Shown here: positions 61,334 to 64,000 of the stretch, in pieces | Numbering within the stretch: position 1 is the first letter of the stretch | How the letters are laid out: every line of letters begins with the position of its first letter | Assembly: GCA_039969355.1 (NCBI GenBank) | Contig: JBDVOA010000012.1 | Location: 1 to 64,000, forward strand | Source of the DNA: JL08 sp039969355 | GTDB lineage: Bacteria > Pseudomonadota > Alphaproteobacteria > Rhodobacterales > Rhodobacteraceae | DNA: 64,000 nucleotides | Direction: 5' to 3' | Position numbers and translations under genes: made by a program | Notes under the pieces: generated by a model | What the model was told of the DNA's origin: nothing | Database searches by the model: none | The model's input: the letters and a program-made list of their open reading frames with translations, nothing else

Positions 61334-61833
61334 CTGATCTGATATGCGTTGGTGCGATCGCAGGATCCTACGGCGTCAACGGTGACGTGCGGATCAAAAG
61401 CTTTTGCGCGACGCCCGAGGACATCCAGAATTATACGCCGCTCACCTCTGAAGATGGGCAGTCATCCTATGTGCTGACACTCGGCCAACCGATCAAGAAT
61501 GGCTTCAAAGCGCGTCTGTCCGGGGTGCTGTCCAAAGAGAAGGCTGATGAATTAAAAGGGATTCGCCTTTATGCCGCACGCGATCAATTGCCGTCCCTTC
61601 CGGATGACGAATACTACCACGCTGATTTGATTGGCTTGAACGTCTACGACACGGGTGGAGCATTGCTTGGATCCGTCAAATCAGTCCTGAACCATGGCGC
61701 GTCTGATCTTCTTGAGATCAAGCAATCGGGGTCCTCTTTGGCGGTATTATTGCCGTTTACACTTGAGGCTGTGCCGACTGTTGATCTGGAACAGCAACGA
61801 ATCGTCGCTGATCCGCCCGAAGGGTTGTTCTGA
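61330..61833 (+). CDS. rimM: Ribosome maturation factor RimM
   Basis: The 167-residue protein has the RimM N-terminus MTDLICVGAIAGSYGVNGDV and the PRC-barrel domain with YYHADLIGLNVYDTGGALLG. It helps assemble the 30S head and binds S19. ATG 61330 is favoured because the family begins there; an ATG at 61270 would overlap the small membrane gene. Confidence 0.95.
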   Translation: MTDLICVGAIAGSYGVNGDVRIKSFCATPEDIQNYTPLTSEDGQSSYVLTLGQPIKNGFKARLSGVLSKEKADELKGIRLYAARDQLPSLPDDEYYHADLIGLNVYDTGGALLGSVKSVLNHGASDLLEIKQSGSSLAVLLPFTLEAVPTVDLEQQRIVADPPEGLF

Positions 61834-61858
61834 TGTGCCCCCTTCGAAGGAACACGCA

Positions 61859-62665
61859 GTGAGCGCGCCGCCAAAATCCTATGGACGCAAAACCATCCGC
61901 GCGTCGGCAACACCGCAGGATTTGATGACGCCCACGCCTGATCTGAAAGGCGCATGGAAGGCCAAGGTCATCACGCTTTTTCCAGGGAGTTTTCCCGGTG
62001 TACTTGGCGAAAGTCTAACCGGCAAAGCGCTTCAGGAAGGGTTGTGGCAACTCGAACCAATTGATCTGCGCCCCTTCGGTGAGGGCAGGCATCGCAATGT
62101 CGATGACACACCGGCCGGGGGCGGCGCTGGTATGGTTCTGCGCGCCGATGTGCTGGGACGCGCCATTGAATCCGCACAGCAAACCGCCCGAGGACGCTGG
62201 CCGATCCTATATCTTTCGCCCCGCGGCGCTCCGCTTACTCAATCCATGGCGCAGGACCTAGCCCAAGCAGATGGGGTGACGCTGCTGTGCGGTCGTTTTG
62301 AAGGCGTGGATGAACGTGTTATCGAACACTACGGCATTCAGGAGGTTTCCCTCGGAGACTTTGTCCTGACCGGAGGTGAGATTGCCGCTCAGGCTCTGAT
62401 CGATGCAACTGTTCGGCTAATTCCCAGTGTACTGGGCAATCAGGCCTCTACGGAAGAGGAGAGCTTTTCCAACGGTCTGTTGGAGCATCCGCAGTATACC
62501 CGACCCGCGACGTGGAACGGGCGCGATATCCCCGCCATTCTGACGTCAGGTGACCATGCAAAGGTTGGTGTGTGGCGCCATGAAATGGCACGGGCCCTCA
62601 CCAAGGCCCGAAGGCCAGACCTTTGGACGCGCTATAAAGGCAAAACGCCTGACGATCAGGGTTGA
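61859..62665 (+). CDS. trmD: tRNA (guanine37-N1)-methyltransferase
   Basis: The 268-residue SPOUT enzyme methylates G37 of tRNAs reading CNN codons. The catalytic core has RPFGEGRHRNVDDTPAGGGAG, LCGRFEGVDERVIEHY and SLGDFVLTGGE. GTG 61859 with GAAGGA upstream is chosen, giving a basic N-terminal leader seen in Rhodobacterales. It follows rimM after 25 bases. Confidence 0.96.
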   Translation: MSAPPKSYGRKTIRASATPQDLMTPTPDLKGAWKAKVITLFPGSFPGVLGESLTGKALQEGLWQLEPIDLRPFGEGRHRNVDDTPAGGGAGMVLRADVLGRAIESAQQTARGRWPILYLSPRGAPLTQSMAQDLAQADGVTLLCGRFEGVDERVIEHYGIQEVSLGDFVLTGGEIAAQALIDATVRLIPSVLGNQASTEEESFSNGLLEHPQYTRPATWNGRDIPAILTSGDHAKVGVWRHEMARALTKARRPDLWTRYKGKTPDDQG

Positions 62666-62928
62666 TCCATTCTGCATTCCCACCTATACGACGCAGGTCT
62701 GGAATCAGTTTTGGCTCCGGATGCTATGGCATATGGGACCAAGGGATGTTGGGGTGGCGTTCTTCTGCTGCTGATCATTCCGAAACAGGACTCAAAAGCC
62801 AGGTATAAAAGAATGACACGCTGATCTCTGGCGGGCTGATCTTAGCATCGGGACCCGGATGAAGACCAAGAGCTCTCGGTGCGCACCAATCTTCGTGGGC
62901 AAACCGCGAGTAAATAGGAGACAAGGCG

Positions 62929-63324
62929 ATGAACCTGATCGCACAGCTAGAGGCCGAACAAATCGCGGCCCTGGGGCACAAAATCCCCGACTTTAAAGCC
63001 GGCGACACCATCCGTGTCGGTTACAAAGTGACTGAAGGCACACGGACCCGTGTGCAGAACTACGAAGGCGTCTGCATCGCCCGCAAAGGCGGCAGCGGCA
63101 TCGCCGGGGCCTTTACGGTCCGGAAGATCTCATTCGGTGAAGGTGTGGAACGGGTATTCCCGCTGCACTCGACCAACATCGAAAGCATCCAAGTCGTTCG
63201 TCGAGGCCGTGTGCGTCGTGCCAAGCTGTATTATCTGCGTGCGCGTCGGGGCAAGTCGGCTCGGATCGCAGAAGACTCAAACTACAAACCAAAATCGGAC
63301 GCGGCGTCCGGCGCATCGGCCTAA
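62929..63324 (+). CDS. rplS: 50S ribosomal protein L19
   Basis: The 131-residue protein has MNLIAQLEAEQIAALG, then RVQNYEGVCIARKGGSG and FPLHSTNIESIQVVRRGRVR, typical for L19. The gene follows trmD by 263 bases, longer than the usual gap, with no other gene seen in that leader. GGAGAC lies before the ATG. Confidence 0.97.
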   Translation: MNLIAQLEAEQIAALGHKIPDFKAGDTIRVGYKVTEGTRTRVQNYEGVCIARKGGSGIAGAFTVRKISFGEGVERVFPLHSTNIESIQVVRRGRVRRAKLYYLRARRGKSARIAEDSNYKPKSDAASGASA

Positions 63325-63335
63325 GGAGCGTCGTC

Positions 63336-63557
63336 ATGAAAAAAGACATTCATCCCGAATACCACGACATAAACGTCAAAATGACCGACGGCACTGTTCT
63401 CCAAATGCGTTCGACCTGGGGTAAAGAGGGCGATACGCTTTCACTGGATATTGATCCAACGGTGCACCCTGCATGGACGGGCGGCAATTCTCGTCTACTG
63501 GACACCGGCGGTCGGGTATCTAAATTCAAAAAGAAATACGAAGGCCTCGGGTTCTGA
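63336..63557 (+). CDS. rpmE: 50S ribosomal protein L31 (cysteine-free type)
   Basis: The 73-residue protein starts MKKDIHPEYHDINVKMTDGT and lacks the CxxC zinc ligands of the zinc-binding L31 (C+) form. The alphaproteobacterial type with the HPAWTG block is recognised. It follows rplS by 11 bases and is the last gene before the terminator. Confidence 0.95.
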   Translation: MKKDIHPEYHDINVKMTDGTVLQMRSTWGKEGDTLSLDIDPTVHPAWTGGNSRLLDTGGRVSKFKKKYEGLGF

Positions 63558-63581
63558 TAAGACTCCCAAGCGTGATTTTCA

Positions 63582-63614
63582 AAAACGCCGCTCTTGCTTT
63601 GGAGCGGCGTTTTC
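63582..63614 (+). terminator. Intrinsic terminator after rpmE
   Basis: AACGCCGCTC / GAGCGGCGTT forms a 10-bp stem with an 8-base loop and is followed by TTTT. It lies 24 bases after rpmE and closes the rpsP-to-rpmE series. Confidence 0.88.
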
Positions 63615-63750
63615 TGTTTCAACTGTCATTTTGTTGTTCAAGGCCGACCTGATCGCAGAATCATCTGCTTTCAGGCACCGGTTGCGCTTTCCATAGCGCG
63701 TTCCGCAACTTATAGTGTCACGCAATACACCGAATGGGTGAGGGACAGGC

Positions 63751-64000
63751 ATGGCACATATTATCGTGGTCGGAAACGAAAAGGGCGGCGCAGGCAAGTC
63801 TACAGTTTCAATGCACGTTGCGACGGCGCTGGCACGCATGGGTCACAAAGTCAGCGCGCTTGATCTTGATCTTCGGCAGCGCACATTTGGCCGCTATGTT
63901 GAAAACCGCAAAGCGTTTTTGGAACGCGAAGAACTGTCGCTGGCAAGCCCTGATTGTCATGATTTACCCGAAATAGACAAATCAACCCTAAAGCCCGGCG
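63751..64000 (+). CDS. mipZ: Division-plane positioning ATPase MipZ, N-terminal part
   Basis: The frame stays open to the window end, giving 83 residues. The start MAHIIVVGNEKGGAGKSTVS has the deviant Walker A of the ParA/MinD group, and LDLDLRQRTFGRYVENR is a MipZ-type block that includes the DLRQRT feature. MipZ binds ParB at the chromosome pole and places FtsZ in alphaproteobacteria. The C-terminal part is missing from the window. Confidence 0.92.
   Translation, partial: MAHIIVVGNEKGGAGKSTVSMHVATALARMGHKVSALDLDLRQRTFGRYVENRKAFLEREELSLASPDCHDLPEIDKSTLKPG

Noticed and set aside
1..64000. CRISPR arrays, insertion sequences, prophage or rRNA/tRNA genes
   Set aside because: No regularly spaced repeats, transposase-like proteins, terminal inverted repeats with target duplications, or tRNA-like cloverleaves were found on either strand by reading.

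Overview
The window is chromosomal core sequence from an alphaproteobacterium, most probably of the Rhodobacterales (Roseobacter group). This is inferred from the gene content and order, not from a database search. The main markers are chvI-chvG-hprK-rapZ-EIIA(Man)-ptsH running divergently from pckA, a pckA/methylsuccinyl-CoA dehydrogenase pair, separate F0 subunits b and b', three tandem peptide deformylase genes ahead of fmt, a ffh-chorismate mutase-rpsP-rimM-trmD-rplS-rpmE block, and MipZ. I see no rRNA, tRNA, CRISPR array, insertion sequence or prophage, and gene density is very high, with many 4-base ATGA/GTGA overlaps.

Layout. 1-7.0 kb: the start of tuf, a lipoprotein, a cytochrome P450, and a minus-strand parC / YjgN-like membrane protein / M48 protease unit. 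7.2-13.6 kb: an SH3 protein, a short-chain dehydrogenase, a corrinoid adenosyltransferase, etfBA with a clear terminator, a DUF6473 protein and 3-hydroxyacyl-CoA dehydrogenase. 13.6-19.1 kb: an acyltransferase and a regulatory PTS/two-component block. 19.4-23.9 kb: pckA, methylsuccinyl-CoA dehydrogenase (ethylmalonyl-CoA pathway) and a TetR regulator with two identical palindromic operators. 23.9-32.6 kb: a long minus-strand housekeeping series (folK, rpoZ, rel, DUF2062, pdxJ, acpS, lepB, rnc, era, DUF1491, recO). 32.7-45.4 kb: a NYN protein, ispH, a methyltransferase, rnhA, a desaturase, the def-def-def-fmt cluster, a PatB-like lyase, a glutathionyl-hydroquinone reductase, a lone receiver domain, cobD and a lytic transglycosylase. 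45.4-52.7 kb: smc, a FadR-family regulator and the F0 operon. 52.9-57.5 kb: several regulators, a DMT exporter, an azoreductase and an unknown membrane protein. 57.5-64 kb: ffh to rpmE (translation and protein targeting) and the start of mipZ.

Functional themes. The ChvG/ChvI-HprK-RapZ-EIIA-HPr set is a signalling rather than sugar-transporting PTS beside the gluconeogenic gene pckA. Etf, the 3-hydroxyacyl-CoA dehydrogenase and Mcd fit acetyl-CoA/C4 assimilation. Def and Fmt handle the formyl group of initiator Met-tRNA. Nothing here looks like a whole new system. The most unusual signals are small: a compact three-hairpin element before ffh, a perfect hairpin that contains the start codon of an unknown membrane protein, a deformylase paralogue that has lost its metal-ligand Cys and catalytic Glu, a long out-of-frame parC/yjgN overlap, a 49-residue membrane protein gene hidden between rpsP and rimM, and paired TetR operators after mcd.
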